Below the pieces are notes generated by a model. It was not told where the DNA came from, did no database searches, and saw only the letters and a list, made by a program, of their open reading frames with translations. A DNA stretch of 64,000 nucleotides, taken from NCBI RefSeq assembly GCF_000189635.1, contig NW_002476569.1, positions 64,727 to 128,726 on the forward strand, written 5' to 3'. A program made the translations under genes and the position numbers. Origin of the DNA: Tetrahymena thermophila SB210. Taxonomy: Eukaryota; Ciliophora; Oligohymenophorea; Hymenostomatida; Tetrahymenidae. Position 1 is the stretch's first letter. Each line of letters starts with the position of its first letter. This document shows, in pieces, positions 12,896 to 26,996 of this stretch.

Positions 12896-15664
12896 TCATT
12901 TAAGCTCTGGATAAGAATTATGCTTGTAGAACTATATTTCATCATCTAACATTTTCATCACATTTAAGCAGGTCTCTTCTTTAAAAGGAGGAGCAACGAC
13001 TTAAATATTAACAGGAAGACCTTCAGTATTTTAACTCATATAAAAATCAACTCTTTTTGCAGGGAGTTCTTTATTTCTCGTATTTTTTAAGTGCTATTCA
13101 TCCTTAAGTACTTTTGTAACAGGTAAAACACCTATTTAAATCAAATAAATAATCTTAATTAAGTACAAGTTAAATTATTTTTTTATTTGCATTATTAAAA
13201 TTAAGTGTAAATATTGCATAATATTAAAATGTGATTACCGCAAGGGAAGTTGATGTAATTCCAAATATAAGTGTAAAGGCATATAGGAGTAGAATCTACA
13301 GAACTTGAGTGAGGAAGAGCAGGAGTTCCAAAAGAAGGACAAATGATAGCTTCAATTTCGTAATCATCGAATACCCTTAAATATTACTATTGCAAAACAC
13401 TAATTTGATATTACAACCTATTGAGCTCCTCTACTTTTAGTCTGTTTGTCTAAGGAAGAAGTTTTGCTGTAGATTTTTATCCTAAAAGTTTAAGTAAAAA
13501 GCTGAGAACTCTCTTAACTCCAGCAGGTGTTGAGGTAAAGAAATTTATAGGCATGTATTCCTAGATAGTATCTAATTATTTTTAATAAAAGATATTATAT
13601 TTTTATTTTAATTCATCAATAAATAAATAGCAAAAGTATATTGTATGGAATAAAATTTAGCATTTAGATAGTGAATTTTTATAAGGCCTTCAATTAGATA
13701 TTATTTGTTTTTTTGTATTTAATGCACCAAAATTAAAAAAAAATATTTCAGTACTATTTTTACCATTTGATTTCATAAAAATTAATTAGTAAATTTTTAA
13801 AATTTTAATAAAATTTATGGAAAATAATTTATTCTTTTTGTAAAAAAATAAGAGATAATTATTTTGATTGTTTTTTTAAAGTTGTAGTAAATTATATTTT
13901 AAATTCTACCTTCTTGACTTAGTAAATCATAAATGCCTTCAAAGCCATCTGCAACTAAGAATTATATAAATCCTTCACTAATTGATTCAACATTAGGCAA
14001 AGTAATTTCTACTAGTTGATGGCCTTAGGCTCTGAGCTTTTCTACTGCTATTTCAACAGCTCTTTGATTAGCAACAGTGCAATCAAATAATTCTAGAGTT
14101 TTAAAGTAACCAAATCTTCTTTGTTTCTTATTATTAGTAAGTTCAGCTTCATTAATCTATTGTAATGGGAAAAAAGGATCTTTTTCAAATAATTTAAACT
14201 TTTATAAATATTGAGGATCGCTTAACTGTCTAAAGAATAAAACTAAGTCATCAACAGATTTGCCAATAGGTCCAGTTGCACACTAGATTTATTGATAAAA
14301 ATAAATATGATACTTAATTAAAATTCAGATCATAAATAATTTTTTTTAGTTAATTAATATTTTTATCTTACAAGTACAGTTCTTTATCCATTAAACGCTT
14401 CTGAGTAGAGTGTATGTCCAGACATAATCGTTCTTTGGGCAGTTGGCTTAAATCCATATACTCCGCACATTGCTTTTAAATTAATTTGAAAAATTAATTA
14501 TTAATAATCTTCCTTAGATGCTTCAACACTCATCAAAAATTCCAAATTTAATTAATCATATCAAAAAAAAAATCAAATTATTTATTCTACTTGACAAGAA
14601 TTATTCAGAATCAAATAAAAAATCTTTCAGATCGATTGATCAATTTTACAAAAGATTTGAAGTGAATATATTAGAGAAACAATGAACAATATCTGATTAA
14701 TTTTTAAACAAAAAACTAATTTAAAATATTTACCAGCAGGAATTCTTATAGATCCACCAAGATCACTACCCATTCCACCCGGAGACATTCTAGCAGCAAC
14801 AGCTGCTCCTTCTCCTCCCGAAGAACCACCTGCGTATTTAGTTCTATCCCATGGATTTTAAACTCTTCCATAAACTTCATTAGCAGATTCAAAGAGCATT
14901 GCTGCTTATGGAACATTAGTACGCAAAAATGGAATTGCACCACCTGATTTTAAAAGCTTAACACAGAAGCCATCTTCTTCAGAAATGCGGTTTATTCTAA
15001 AAGAAGATCCTACAGTTGAAGGATAACCTTTAAAAAAGAAAAAATTATTAACACAAAAAATTGAAGTAATAAGAAAAGTAAATAAATATCTTCATATGAA
15101 AACAACAAGTTTTTGTAAATTAAATTATTGTTTTTAGAAGAAATTTATTTTTGTAAGCAATAAATAAATACCTTTTTCTTCAAATGTTTCTTTCATAGAA
15201 ATGGGGATACCAAACAAAGGAAGTTAACAAAGAGGGGAATTTTCTTATCTAAGTCTATCACATTCCTTTGCTGCTTCAATAGCTTCATCATACTTTAAAT
15301 GTGTTATAATTCCATATTGGACTCCATATTGCTATACTCTTTTTGAATAAATGTTGACTAAATCTACACTAGTTACTGTTTTTGCTTCAAGCAATTTTTT
15401 CAAATTAGTAATATCACTATCTAATACTAATCTTATGACCTCTTCAGATAAATTTGGAGTAGGAATTTTTAAATTTTAGAGATTAGCATCTCTCTGTTAA
15501 ATAAATTCTCTAACCTTCTTCTTTTAAATTAATATTCTAACCTTTTTAACAATAGATCTCAAAATGCTTGAGGTCATTTTTAAACCCAAGTATGCTCCGA
15601 CAGCATAAGCAGGATACTTCAGAGAAATTTGCTTTTCAAATAGTCTTCTAATTTATATCTCCAT
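12896..15664 (-). CDS. FAAH-like amidase 3
   Basis: Third tandem amidase, 609 residues, same six-exon plan: 15664-15172, 15027-14734, 14472-14372, 14282-13910, 13571-13239, 13131-12896. The catalytic triad lies in the same places as in copies 1 and 2: Lys158 in PISMKE, Ser233 in GGSSGGEG, Ser257 in [11 protein letters not shown]. The N-terminal extension [12 protein letters not shown] precedes a weak hydrophobic segment. Differences from copies 1 and 2 are scattered substitutions, with no frameshift or premature TGA in any exon. It belongs to the closely related subgroup 1-3 at the left end of the array. Role inferred as intracellular membrane-associated lipid-amide hydrolysis. Confidence 0.93.
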
Positions 15665-16756
15665 TACTTTTTTTTGCCTTACTAATAAATAATTGAAATT
15701 TTTTAATTATTTTCAGTTTATTTAAAATGGGTTTATTTTTCTTTTAATATTTAAAGATTAAAAATGATATAAAGAATATTCTTTTCTATAACATTATAAG
15801 TTAATTACGTAATGTTTATTTGTTAGTATGTCATTCATTATAATCAAATTTATATTTCTTTCAGAATCTTTTTAATCTTATTTTATTTTTTTATGTATTT
15901 GTTTGAGCTTCCAATTTTAAAAACGTCAATTTCATTTAGAATTTACTCGCTTAACTATTATACAAAAGACAGCTTTAATATTTTTTCATTTTTTTTTAAA
16001 TTAAATATTTTTCATGATATCAAATAGATAGTAATCAAATTAATTTTTTGTGTCATCTTTCTTAAAATAATAAATAAATAGATCCATATCTTATTTTTAA
16101 TTTCAATATACCAAAGCTTTTATTATTTTGTTTCTCTCTGATTATCAAAAAGGTAGTGTTAAATTTGGGACTAAAAGTTTGTAAATTACTAAATTTTAAA
16201 ATCTTGTTTCACCATATATCAATAGATGTTATAGTAAATAAATATTTAAATAATGAAATATTTCTTAAAAAATATTTCAAGTATAAATATCATAATAAAA
16301 TTTATGGAGCTATAAAATAGGAATAATTTTTAACATGTAAAAATACTTTCATTTTCTAAAATTATTATTTTTTAATTGACTTGCTTAATTTATCAATAAA
16401 TTCATTCTAATAAAAATGTATTAAAAGGGTTATTGACTAGTTTAACTTTGATTAATTTTAAACCAAAAAAGAAATAGGTTTTTATTTCTTTTTCCATTTA
16501 TTTATTTGCTTGCTTTTCGTTCTGTTTTTTATTCTAAATTAACGCTTTGTTTAAGGTAAAAATTTTCCTTTATCAAACACTTTTAGATGCTTCATCAATC
16601 GATGACGAAATTATAAAGTGACGATTTTTTTAATGTTTCAATTTACTTTTTAATTTAATTTAACTATGACTTACATAAATTGATACACGAATTACGATTT
16701 AAAATTTAAGAGTTTTTTTTGATAAAATAATTATATAAAAATTAAAAAATATTCAA
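15665..16756. other. Intergenic between amidases 3 and 4
   Basis: AT-rich spacer; no coding stretch or repeat of note on either strand. Confidence 0.6.
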
Positions 16757-19348
16757 TCAATCCTTTTCAACAATTTCTAATTCTTTTTCCTCTCCTTCTA
16801 GTGAAGGGAATTCAATTTATTTATAAAACTAGACACCGTTATCAATTATTTTCATAACATTCAAGCAGACTTCTTCTTTGAAAGGAGGAGCTACTACTTA
16901 TACTGCTATAGGAAGTCCTTCTGTTTTCATTCTCATGTATTTGTCAATTTTTTTACTTATAGAGTCTTTAACTCTTGCATTTTCATAATGCTATTCACCT
17001 TCTTCTACTCTGGTTACAGGTATAACACCTATATTTTATAAATTTAATATTTATTTTCTTTATTTGAATAAAGCATTTGTTTTACCGCATGTGAAGTCAA
17101 GTATATTCCACATAAATTAGTATGCAACTATATCAGCAACATCAGCTGATGAACCATGAGGTAAAGCTGGAGTAGCATTTGCAGGGCAAATGATGGCTTC
17201 TATTTTATTCTCATCAAATACCTTTAAAACTTCTTTTCTTAGTTATAAAATTTAGTAAACGACTGCCTTGTAATCATGAGAATCTATATTCATATCTGCT
17301 AGTATGTGGTCTTTTAATCTTTTTTCACCTAAAGCTCCCATTAAAAAGGCTAATACCTTTTTCATTGAGTTTGGAATACTTGCTAAAAAGTCTAGCATTT
17401 GATATTCATCAAGAAAACCTAAATATTAATAGAAAAATAATTAATTTATTAAATATATGTGTTAATTTATCAAAAAGGTATTTCTATGAAAAATAAATCA
17501 AAAATTTATCTTAATTTACTTTCTCCTTTTAAAATATCTTTTAAATTTTGCATGTCATCGCTGAATGAGTTCTATAAGAATGCATGAATTATCTCATTTT
17601 GTTTGGGTATTTCTACTTCTATAACTTCATGTCCTAAATTTCTAAGTTTTTCTATGCTAATATCTACTGCTCTTTAGGCTGCTAAGCATGAGTCTATCAC
17701 TTCGAGAGTCTTGAAGTAACCAAATCTTCTCTTCTTTCTCGAGTCATTCAAAGCATTCTCATCGATAGGAAGTATAGTTAAATTAGGGTCAATTTGACTT
17801 ATATTAAATTCTTTTAAAATATTAGGATCACAAAGAGCTTTAAATAGTAAAATAGTATCATCCATTGACTTAGCCATAGGTCCAGCGCAAGCCTAAATAA
17901 ATAGTTTTTAAATAAAATGAATATTTTCTTTTGTTTCTATATATAATGTAGTTTAAACATATCATTTATATTCAATAAAATATATTTTCCACCTATATGT
18001 ATTTTTAACTCTCATTCCATCTTTTTTTATATTGACAACACATTTTTTACATTTATGGTATATTTATTTATTTATCTATTTACATAGTATTTTGCAAAAA
18101 AATATTTGATAAGATGTTTTTGCTTTAAGAGCTCTTTTGAAGAAGCTTAGGTTACTATTAATGAAGAGTGCAAATTTTTTGAATATTCAGATAAATATAA
18201 TGAATTAAGTTTTTATTTTATTGGTAGAGGTTAATTTGTGGCTTAAACAACATTTTAATACATTTTAATAAGGTAGAAAAATGAATTACTTTGTTTATTG
18301 TTTGTCCATCAAAAGCTTCTGAGTAGTGAGTAAGACCATTAATTACACATCTTCCAGATGTAGGTTTAAATCCATAAATACCGCACATTGCTTTATTCAA
18401 AAAATACAAATAAAAATAGTGCTTCAACATACGTTTAATATATTACCTGCTGGGATTCTTATTGAACCTCCTTGATCACTACCTAAGCCAATTGGGCATA
18501 GTCTACTAGCGATAATGGATGCTTCGCCTCCTGATGAACCTCCTGCCATTTTGGTGAGATCCCAAGGGTTTTTAACTCTACCATAGATTCTATTGACAGA
18601 TTCAAATGTGAAGCAACACTAAGGCACATTTGATCTAACTAATGGGATGGCTCCAGATTTACGCAAAAGTTAAATGATAAATCCATCTTCAACTGGAACA
18701 TAATTCAAACGCTAAATGCATCCTACAGTAGAAGGATAACCTGAAAATAAATATTTGAAAAATAAATTTTCAATAGCAACAAAATCAAATTAAACCTTTT
18801 TCGTCGAAGATCTCCTTTATTGAAATAGGGATACCAAATAAAAGGCCTTAGACAAGAGGAGACTTTTCTTTTCTAAGCTTGTCACATTCCTTAGCCTTCA
18901 TGATTGCTTCCTCATACTTAAGATGCGTAATTGCTTCCAATTATGGATTAAACTATTAGCATCTCTTGGCAAAAATATTGACTAAATCTTCGCTTGTAAC
19001 TTTTCCTTTAGAAAGAAGTTTTTTGATAGAAGTGACATCTTCATTGAGCACCTTCTATAAAGTATCTTAATCTAAGCTTGGAGTAGGTATCTAAAAAGCT
19101 TAAAGCTAATCATCCCTATTTTTTCTGTATAACTTAGCTTTTTTTATGAGTAATGAGTTCCTAATCTTATGATATATATAAACTATTAGATTCCATATTA
19201 TTTTAAGGGCTAAATAAGCTGCAAATAGGTATGCTAACTGCAAGACACTGAACTTATAATTGACAATCTTTTCAAAGAAAGATTCAGAGTGCCCGTTTCC
19301 ATTTGTCCCTGGCGGTACATTAATATATGGGATGTCTTTTATTGTCAT
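16757..19348 (-). CDS. FAAH-like amidase 4, longer variant
   Basis: 641-residue amidase-signature hydrolase. Exons 19348-18796, 18740-18447, 18390-18290, 17892-17520, 17418-17086, 17028-16757. The first exon is 20 codons longer than in copies 1-3: it adds an N-terminal stretch containing PPGTNGNGH before a clear hydrophobic segment (LQLAYLFAAYLALKIIW), a likely membrane anchor. The last exon is 12 codons longer and ends in an acidic tail (EGEEKELEIVEKD). The triad is Lys178, Ser253 and Ser277; the second motif is [11 protein letters not shown], so one residue next to the nucleophile region differs from its neighbours. Intron phases (1,1,0,1,1) match the family. It stands between subgroup 1-3 and the more diverged 5-7. 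Confidence 0.92.
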
Positions 19349-20031
19349 TTCCTTCCTAATTATATAACCTATTTATATTTATTCTGCGTAATATTATAAA
19401 TTTTGCTTTATAATTTAAACAAAAATCTTACAGAAAAAAATAAACTTTATTAACAAGGAATTGCGAATTTATTTAGATCAAATACTAAGTTAGATTCCTG
19501 ATTTGTTTGATATCTATCTTCATAGCTTGAATAAGACGTTTTTGATTACAAGATCCTTTCTAATAACTAGATAATTAGTCCTCATGTTTGAATTAATTTT
19601 TCACCAGAATTTACTCTCTAAAAAGATTAAAAAAATACACATTTTTAATATATATTATCCTATGAAGATAAACAAATATGTTTAAATCTAATTAAATTTT
19701 ACTAACAAGTTAGTTTGCCAAAAAAACATAAGAAAGTTAAAATTAAATCAATTTAAAAAATCATATTTAAAACAAATTTTGAGCTATTTTTAAAAAAAAA
19801 TAAGAACAAAGTTGTTTAAATTTATCAAATAATTTAGCGATAAAATTATTGTTTGTTTTTATATTATTTTATTAAGCTAAAATTATTAAAAATTTGAATT
19901 AATTTTTTGATGAAATATGAAAAAAATTAATTGAATTGATTATTTTTTTTAACTTCATTTTAAATGAAAAAAGATATTTAGTAAATTCTACACATTCATT
20001 AAAAGAAATATTTAAATTAATTATTTCAATT
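19349..20031. other. Intergenic between amidases 4 and 5
   Basis: AT-rich spacer without coding signal. Confidence 0.6.
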
Positions 20032-23000
20032 TCATACAGGTAATTTTCTATTTTTATAGAATTAAACTTTATTATCAATTTATTTCATTAAATTTAAGCA
20101 GAGTTCATCTTTATTAGGAAGAGTAACAACCTATACATTGACAGGAAGTTTAGCAGTTCCCTTCATATTTTCATTAATAACCCTAGTCATGCTATCTTAA
20201 ATTCTGCTATTATTGTAGTGCTATTCATCTTCATGAACTTCAGTAATTGGCAACACACCTTTTTTAATATTTTAATTTATATTTAAATTAATCATTCATT
20301 AATTTTTAATTGGATTTTAAAATAACTCTTTTTTCAAAGATTTCATTTTTCTTTATCAAAATTATTTAAAAACTATTTGTTATCAATTTGAAGAAGTATT
20401 TTTTTGTTTAATAATTTACCTGCAGGGAAGTTGAGAACATTCCAAATGTACAAGTAGGAGGTTGTCAAAACTGTTTTAGCAGAAATTGTGTGCTTTAATG
20501 CTGGAGCAGCAAAGCAAGGAGTGATAATTGCCTCTATATTTTAATCTTCCAAGTATTTTAAAACTTGCTTTTTCAAGATTAAAATTTCATCTGACATTCT
20601 TAAATAATCTTCTGCAGTAGGCTGCTACTTCATTATACTAAGTATTTTATACTTTCTAGTTTCTCCAACTAATTTCAACAATATTTCAAGTGCTCTTTTT
20701 AGGAATTTTGGGAAGTAGAGAGGAGCAAGAGTAGGTTTATAGACTTCAACATAGTCTATTTTATTAATAATAAATTTTATTGAAAAAACTGAAATGAAAG
20801 ATTCTGCTAATAAATAAGAATAGTAAGTACCTTCATCTCCAAGCTAATCTTCAAATCCTTTTAAATTATCTGATGAGGTTACTTTAAAGAAAATATAAAC
20901 AAGTCTTTCAATATTTGGTATTTCGATTTCAACAACTTCATGACCAAGTTCTCTAAGAGCATCAACAGTAATTTAGACAGCTCTTTAATTTGCTAAAGTA
21001 GCATCAATAGGTTCCATAGTCTTGAAATATCCTATTTTGAGTTTTTTAGAAGTCTACTCATGAAGCAGTTTCTAATCAAAAGGTACATACATCTAATGTA
21101 GCAAAGATTCATAAAGTTTCATATTTAAAACCTCTTTATTATTAAGAGCTTCCATGAATAATATGCAGTCATCCACACTCTTAGCTATAGGGCCAATAGA
21201 AGTCTAAAATTTTATAAAAGAAATTAATAATTTTTTAATGAATTTTATTCATTAAATTGTAAAAAAAGTAATACAAAAGTGAAATTTTTATTATTTTCAT
21301 CGTAAAAAATGTGAATCTTATTTAAAAAATAGCAATAAAATTTAAAACAAATACTTAAAAAATGGTCAAATGATTATTTAAAATACAATTTTTTATAACT
21401 AAAATTTTTTATTCATAAAGGATTGGTTTTTATATTTGGTTAAAGAAATTTTGAGTGAAATTAAGAAACTTTAAAAATTAAAAAGAAACACTTTCTTTCC
21501 AAATCAATAATCAAATCTTTACTAAATTTAGAAGAAATAGTCAAATAAAAATTTAATCAGAGTAACTAACTTTTATTCATATTAAAAATCATAAAAGTGA
21601 ATTTTATGAATTTCATTTGAATATTCAAAGTAGATTTTTATTTAGATTTATAAATCATAATAAAAATGAAATGTAAAATTATCTCATAAAATATTTTAAA
21701 GATATTTATGAATGATAAAATTCTATCGTAAAAGTAAAAATTATCTTTATTAAAATTTGATTTAGTTAAATTGTAAAATAAAAATGATTAAAGAAGAATA
21801 AATTTTACTCTAACGTTTGTCTCTCCATTTTATGTTTTAGAGTATCTAGTTAATCCTTGTAAAGGAATTCTTCCACTTGTTGGTTTGAAGGCGTAAATAC
21901 CATTGAAATCTGTTTAAAAAGTAAAATTAGAATTGCGTAAGGGTTAGTAAATGCGTCATACAGCTAATAAAAAAATAATCAATTTTCAAAAAAAGATTTT
22001 TTGTATTTTTGTGGTATTTGTAGATGCATAAATCCTATCTAAATTAAGAGATAATTTAGATTTGAATTTTTATCTATTTTAATCTCAATTCTTAATTTAA
22101 TTTCATGTTTTCTTGGAGTATTTTTGATGAATTTCTAAAGCAATTTCCAAATTGATCACATCAAACATTAAGTTTAATTATAATAATAATAATAAATTAC
22201 TTGCAGGAGATCTTATAGAACCGCCAAGATCTGATCCAATACCTATTGGGGAGCATCTTGTTGCTACACACACAGCCTCTCCACCTGAAGAACCGCCTGG
22301 ATATCTAGTTTTATCCCAAGGATTTAAAGTCCTACCATAAATTCTATTAGCACTTTCAAAGCTCATACCCAATTGAGGTACATTTGTCTTGACAAAAGGA
22401 ATACCTCCAGACATCTTAATAAGTTTGACTGATAAACCATCTTCTTAAGCAATATAATTTATTCTATTTATACATCCTACAGTAGAGGGCATTCCTATTT
22501 CATATTATATATTAACCATTTTAAAACTAAACAAATAAAGCTAAAATAAATAAATGAATGAATGAATAATTTTATATAATTCATCTAAAAACAATCATAT
22601 TTTCTTCATTTCGTTACTTGAATTATTTTAAATGTATTTTGCTATTTATTTGATGCTAGCTAGAAACATTTTTACCAAACTAACTACATGCTTATATTAA
22701 TAATAATGCAATTGTTTTTGGAGGAGTTAAAGCTAAATTTCAAAACTTATTTATTTTTTACCTTTGACATCAAAGAAATCTTTAATTGAAATGGGAATTC
22801 CATATAATGGCTTTGTGTCGACTATATTGAAGTCTTGCAACCTTTGCTGGTCAAGTTCTCTGGCTAGTTTTATTGCGTTTTCATAATCGAATTCAGTAAT
22901 GCAATGGAATTATTTCAAACCTATTTTTCTACATCTATGACTGTAAATGTTGACAAGGTCTTCGCTAGAAACTTCGTTTTTCTTAAGCATTTCTTTCAAT

Positions 23001-23275
23001 TGAGCTACACTCGAGTTGAGAATTTGATCCATTTTTTCTTGAGTGAAATTTGGCAAAGTGATTTTTAAAGCCTATATCCTTGCTATTCTGTCTGTATTAT
23101 ATGAGACAGTCTTCTGAATAATTCTTCTGTGCTTTCTGTAGTTATTCAGAATCTTAAAAAGCTGCCATACGGCGCCTACACCAAAGACTATTAATTCATA
23201 TCTGATTCTTTACTTGACAGTGAATTAGTAGTTGAGTATTTTTTAAACAACACTTTGAGCTTAAGTGGATGACAT
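20032..23275 (-). CDS. FAAH-like amidase 5
   Basis: 614-residue amidase. Exons 23275-22762, 22494-22201, 21909-21809, 21203-20831, 20755-20420, 20258-20032, total 1845 nt, stop TGA. The triad is Lys165 (PISIKD), Ser240 (GGSSGGEA) and Ser264 ([11 protein letters not shown]). The N-terminus (MSSTQAQSVVQKILNYQ) has a weakly hydrophobic segment ELIVFGVGAVWQLF. The C-terminal FYKNRKLPV is shared with amidase 6 and with the relic at 24.6-25.2 kb, marking a second subgroup. Intron 3 is about 600 bp, much longer than in copies 1-3. Probable lipid-amide hydrolase; substrate may differ, since residues around the triad differ from subgroup 1-3. Confidence 0.92.
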
Positions 23276-24238
23276 GAATAGCTTGTTAGTTTAAAATTAT
23301 ATCAATCAATTAATTAATTAATAATTAATAAGTAGATTTTTTAATGTTTTTAATAAAAGATAATTAAAAAGATATCTTATTTCTTTGTTATTTATTTATT
23401 ACTAAAAATCTTTTTTATTAATCTTCGTTTTTGTTGCTTTTTGATGTGATCAAATATTTTTTATTAGTAATACCTAAATTATATTGTCATAAATCATCAT
23501 TAAATAAACTATTTGACATGCTTTAGATCTTATTAAATTTGATTTATGTTATATATACAAATATGACCTTTATTTTTACATATTTGACAAATAAATACGT
23601 TAATTAATTAATCCATACTTAATTTAATCAATACATATCTTAGTTAAGTAATATATAAATACCATATAGCCTCGAACCAACAAGTATTTTTAATTTCAAA
23701 ATGGCTTTCGCTTACTCATAATTGTAGTAAATAATAAATTGGTACATTTTCAATTTTTAAACTCATTTAAAAAAATAAATCGTACATTATATTCATTTAA
23801 CTTTTAATATATAAAAATAAATTTATTTAAATTAAAAATTTAATTATTTACATTTAAATTATTATTCAAGTTTCAAAAAAGGATATTAAATATATTGAAT
23901 TGATTTAGTGATTCTATCAATCAATAATTTTTACATAAAAAAATACTGAGATGGAAGTGATTAAATAAATAAGAAGAATATAAATTAAATAAACATATTG
24001 TAGATTTAAAAATGTAATAAATATTATATAATCAATTCAATTTAAAAATTTTGCATCTTTTTTTAATAATTAATTAATTAGCAAATGAGAATTAAATAAC
24101 TTAAATTTCTTTATTTTAGGTTATTAACTTTATTACTTTAATACAAAAATACTTAATCAATCAATTTATTTTTTTAAGGATTTTTGCTAAAATTATTTAT
24201 AAAGTTATCTTTATTAATATAAATGAAGGAAATTATTT
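23276..24238. other. Intergenic, upstream of amidase 5
   Basis: AT-rich. A plus-strand ATG at 23701 opens MAFAYSQLQ, but composition drops to background at once and no continuation is convincing. Confidence 0.45.
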
Positions 24239-24451
24239 TCAATTTAAATAAATTAATGAGTTTGAATAAATTTATTTTGTACTTAATTAAAGAATAAAAA
24301 ATATATAATCTTTAGCAAAGCAATAAAGCAAAAAAGCAAAAGTGCAAACAACTACAGCTAATAGCAAAAAATGATTACTCACTGATAAAGCAATCGATGT
24401 TTTGATAGTATTGATAAAATATGTTAGCTACTCAAGCAGCCAAAGCTCCAT
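24239..24451 (-). CDS. Hypothetical 70-residue small membrane protein (tentative)
   Basis: A ciliate-code ORF from the ATG at 24451 to the TGA at 24239. G+C is noticeably higher in its 5' half than around it. It begins MELWLLEQLTYFINTIKTS and has one strong hydrophobic segment (FLLLAVVVCTFAFLLYCF), consistent with a single-pass membrane peptide. No family recognised. It sits 3' of the amidase relic on the same strand. In this composition ORFs of 70 codons arise by chance, so it could be non-coding. Confidence 0.3.
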
Positions 24452-24564
24452 GCAATAAAATACATCATAATTAATTTTGTTCATTAAGTAGAAGTTTAAT
24501 TAGATATTAATTAATATAAGAAAGTTAAAACACTATAAAAATAATTCAAATATTTTCATTAAAG

Positions 24565-25245
24565 TGTTAATTTTTATTTCACAGAATTAAACTATTCATT
24601 TATTTATTATCAATTTATCTCACTAAATTCAAGCAAATTTTATAGTTATTATTAATTTTTACTATGTATGTATGTAGATATTTAGAGCAAATTAAACAGC
24701 TCTTTTAATAGATTTATAAATTATCTGATTATTTTTTATTCTTAATTTATTGTAATGTAAATATAATTTCTTTTATATATATGAGAGTTTTTTAAACTGT
24801 TTAAAATATTTATGAAATTTATATATAGATAGATATTAATTATAACAAATCATTATTTTAAAAGTCTTGAAAAGATAATTGTATTTTTAATTAATTAATC
24901 GATAATGTGTAACCTGCCTTGCCTACCTGCTGGTAACTTGAGCATTTTCAGGATGTGAAAATATAAATTTGTTAATACTATTTGATCAGAAATTATATTC
25001 TTTAAACACAGAGTAGCAAAGCTAGGATAAATAATAGTTTCTGTAATTTAATATTACAGCACTTACTTACATTTTATATTAAAAAATTTAATATGAGATT
25101 TTAAAATATTCTTCTTCATTTTATCGTAACTTCATTCGACTTATAATTAATTAATTATATGTATTTTAGCTCTTCTACCAATTTAATAAATTTTTGAAGA
25201 GCAATCTGAAAAAAAATTTTGGAAATAGTTTGTAAGTATTTAAAA
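24565..25245 (-). pseudogene. Relic of an eighth amidase (last two exons only)
   Basis: Decayed copy of the 3' end of an amidase of the 5/6 subgroup. From 24920 upward the DNA aligns with exon 5 of amidase 5: acctgctggtaacttgagca matches acctgcagggaagttgagaa, followed by shared blocks such as gagtagcaaagctagga. From 24580 upward it aligns with exon 6 (agaattaaac, tttatctcactaaattcaag, attgtaatgtaaata). The intron between them is also in place. Many indels break the frame and all three catalytic exons are missing. It lies between amidases 5 and 6 in the same orientation, so the array once ran across this gap. Confidence 0.75.
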
Positions 25246-26569
25246 AACTTTTTTAGTTTAGTATAAAAAATTGTTAATAATTAGATTGTTTGATTTGATT
25301 TGATTCGATCTCTTAGTAAATGTATATTATTAACAATCTTAAAATTTAATTGGATTTAAATTATACTTTACTTCAGTCAGTATTAATTATGATACTTTAA
25401 CTAAGTAATTAGAGGAAAAACATAAAAGTATATTTTAAATTTTGTAAATTTTTATGGTATTTTATTTGTTTTTTTATTATTTTAATTTAAATTAACACAC
25501 GAACATAGATAGATAGTCACATTTAAAGTTTTTTATAAAGGGTACCAATATAATCTTTAAAAAAATGATAATTTTTGATTTGAAAATAATCTGGTCAATT
25601 TGTTTATATCTGAAATTTTTTTAGTTCTACTTTTTTTATTTAATATTAATTTTGTTTAATAGGATTTAATTTATATTATATCTTACTTATACAAAAATAA
25701 ACAAATTAATTAATTAATTAATTAATTCATTACAAAAAGTAAAATTAACTCATAAAAATAGATAAATAATTGATATTCATGTAAGAAAAACAAACACTTA
25801 AATGTAATGTTTGTAAATAAATACTTAATTAATTTTAATCTTTTTTTCTTTCTATTTTTAGATTTTTAATTTATTTTTTTTTGAAAAGCAAAAACAGTTT
25901 ATTTTGAAAAAAAATGAAAGCTATCTAATTTTTTAATTTCTACTTTATGCTATATGTTAAGTAAAATTAAGTTACTTCATCAATTCAAATAATTAGAAGA
26001 CAATCATTAAATAAAGAAGAAAATTAATCCTAATATTAACTTATATTGAATTTTTATTTGGTCTATTTTTATTTTTTTTTACCTTAAGATGGATGAACGG
26101 ATGGATTCACATATTTATTTTATTTAGAATATACAAATTACTAAGGAAAAAGTTAACACAATAATAAATTATTGTACAAAACTTATAAAAAATATATTTA
26201 TAAATTCCAACTGATTAAATAATAAAAGAGGAAAAAGAAAGATTAATTGATTGATTGATTAATAGAAAAATAATAATATAAAAAACAATATCAAATAACA
26301 TAAACGCAGGCTAAATATTAAATATTTTTTTATTATTATTTATTATTTTATTCAATCATATAATTTATTTTAATTCTTATATAAATACTATTTTAACAGA
26401 AATTAACAAACCTTCTTTAAATTCTCATTTCATCTAAGCTATTTATTTATTTATTTACTTACTTACTTACTCTCTATGAAATATTTTTATTTCAAAAATC
26501 AAAAAAAAATTCATCAATCAAGTTTGTTAAGTCTAAAAGGAGATAGCTAGATAGATACTAATATTTATA
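25246..26569. other. Intergenic, AT-rich
   Basis: Simple-sequence rich (attaatta, ttacttacttac near 26460). No gene seen. Confidence 0.6.
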
Positions 26570-26576
26570 GATAGAT

Positions 26577-26619
<43 letters not shown>

Positions 26620-26629
26620 AAATTATATT
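26570..26629. repeat. GATA microsatellite
   Basis: An almost uninterrupted (GATA)n tract of about 60 bp, with a few more GATA copies just before it. No gene contains it. Confidence 0.9.
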
Positions 26630-26669
26630 TTATACATTTAAAAAACTAATTAAATTTAAAAAAATATTT

Positions 26670-26996
26670 ATGAAGATTCAACAAACTCCTGAAGCATTTG
26701 CTATTAAAAAAAGCTACTTAGGTTTTGCCAAAGAAAAAGTTAAAGATTTTAGTTATTCGTTGACTTCTATTTTAATGTAGCTTATTAATAATTATCATTC
26801 TCCCTTTCACTTGTTAAACAAGTTTGATTAGTTTGATATAATTTAACAATTCTACTATATTTTCATGCATGATCCAACTATTTACTTTATTTATTTATTT
26901 CTTTAATTTTGGATTGAAATTAAAATTCATATAATTTGTTGCATAAAACGAAAGCAACTTCCTAAGCTATTTAGATTAGCATCATGCATATTTTGA
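26670..26996 (+). CDS. Hypothetical 108-residue ORF (tentative)
   Basis: ATG at 26670 to TGA at 26994. The first third (MKIQQTPEAFAIKKSYLGFA and on) has clearly higher G+C and balanced residue use. The rest becomes Phe/Ile/Tyr-rich like translated background. After the TGA the frame stays open for a further 100 nt with similar character, so an intron or decay is possible. No family recognised, and chance ORFs of this length are not rare here. Confidence 0.3.
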
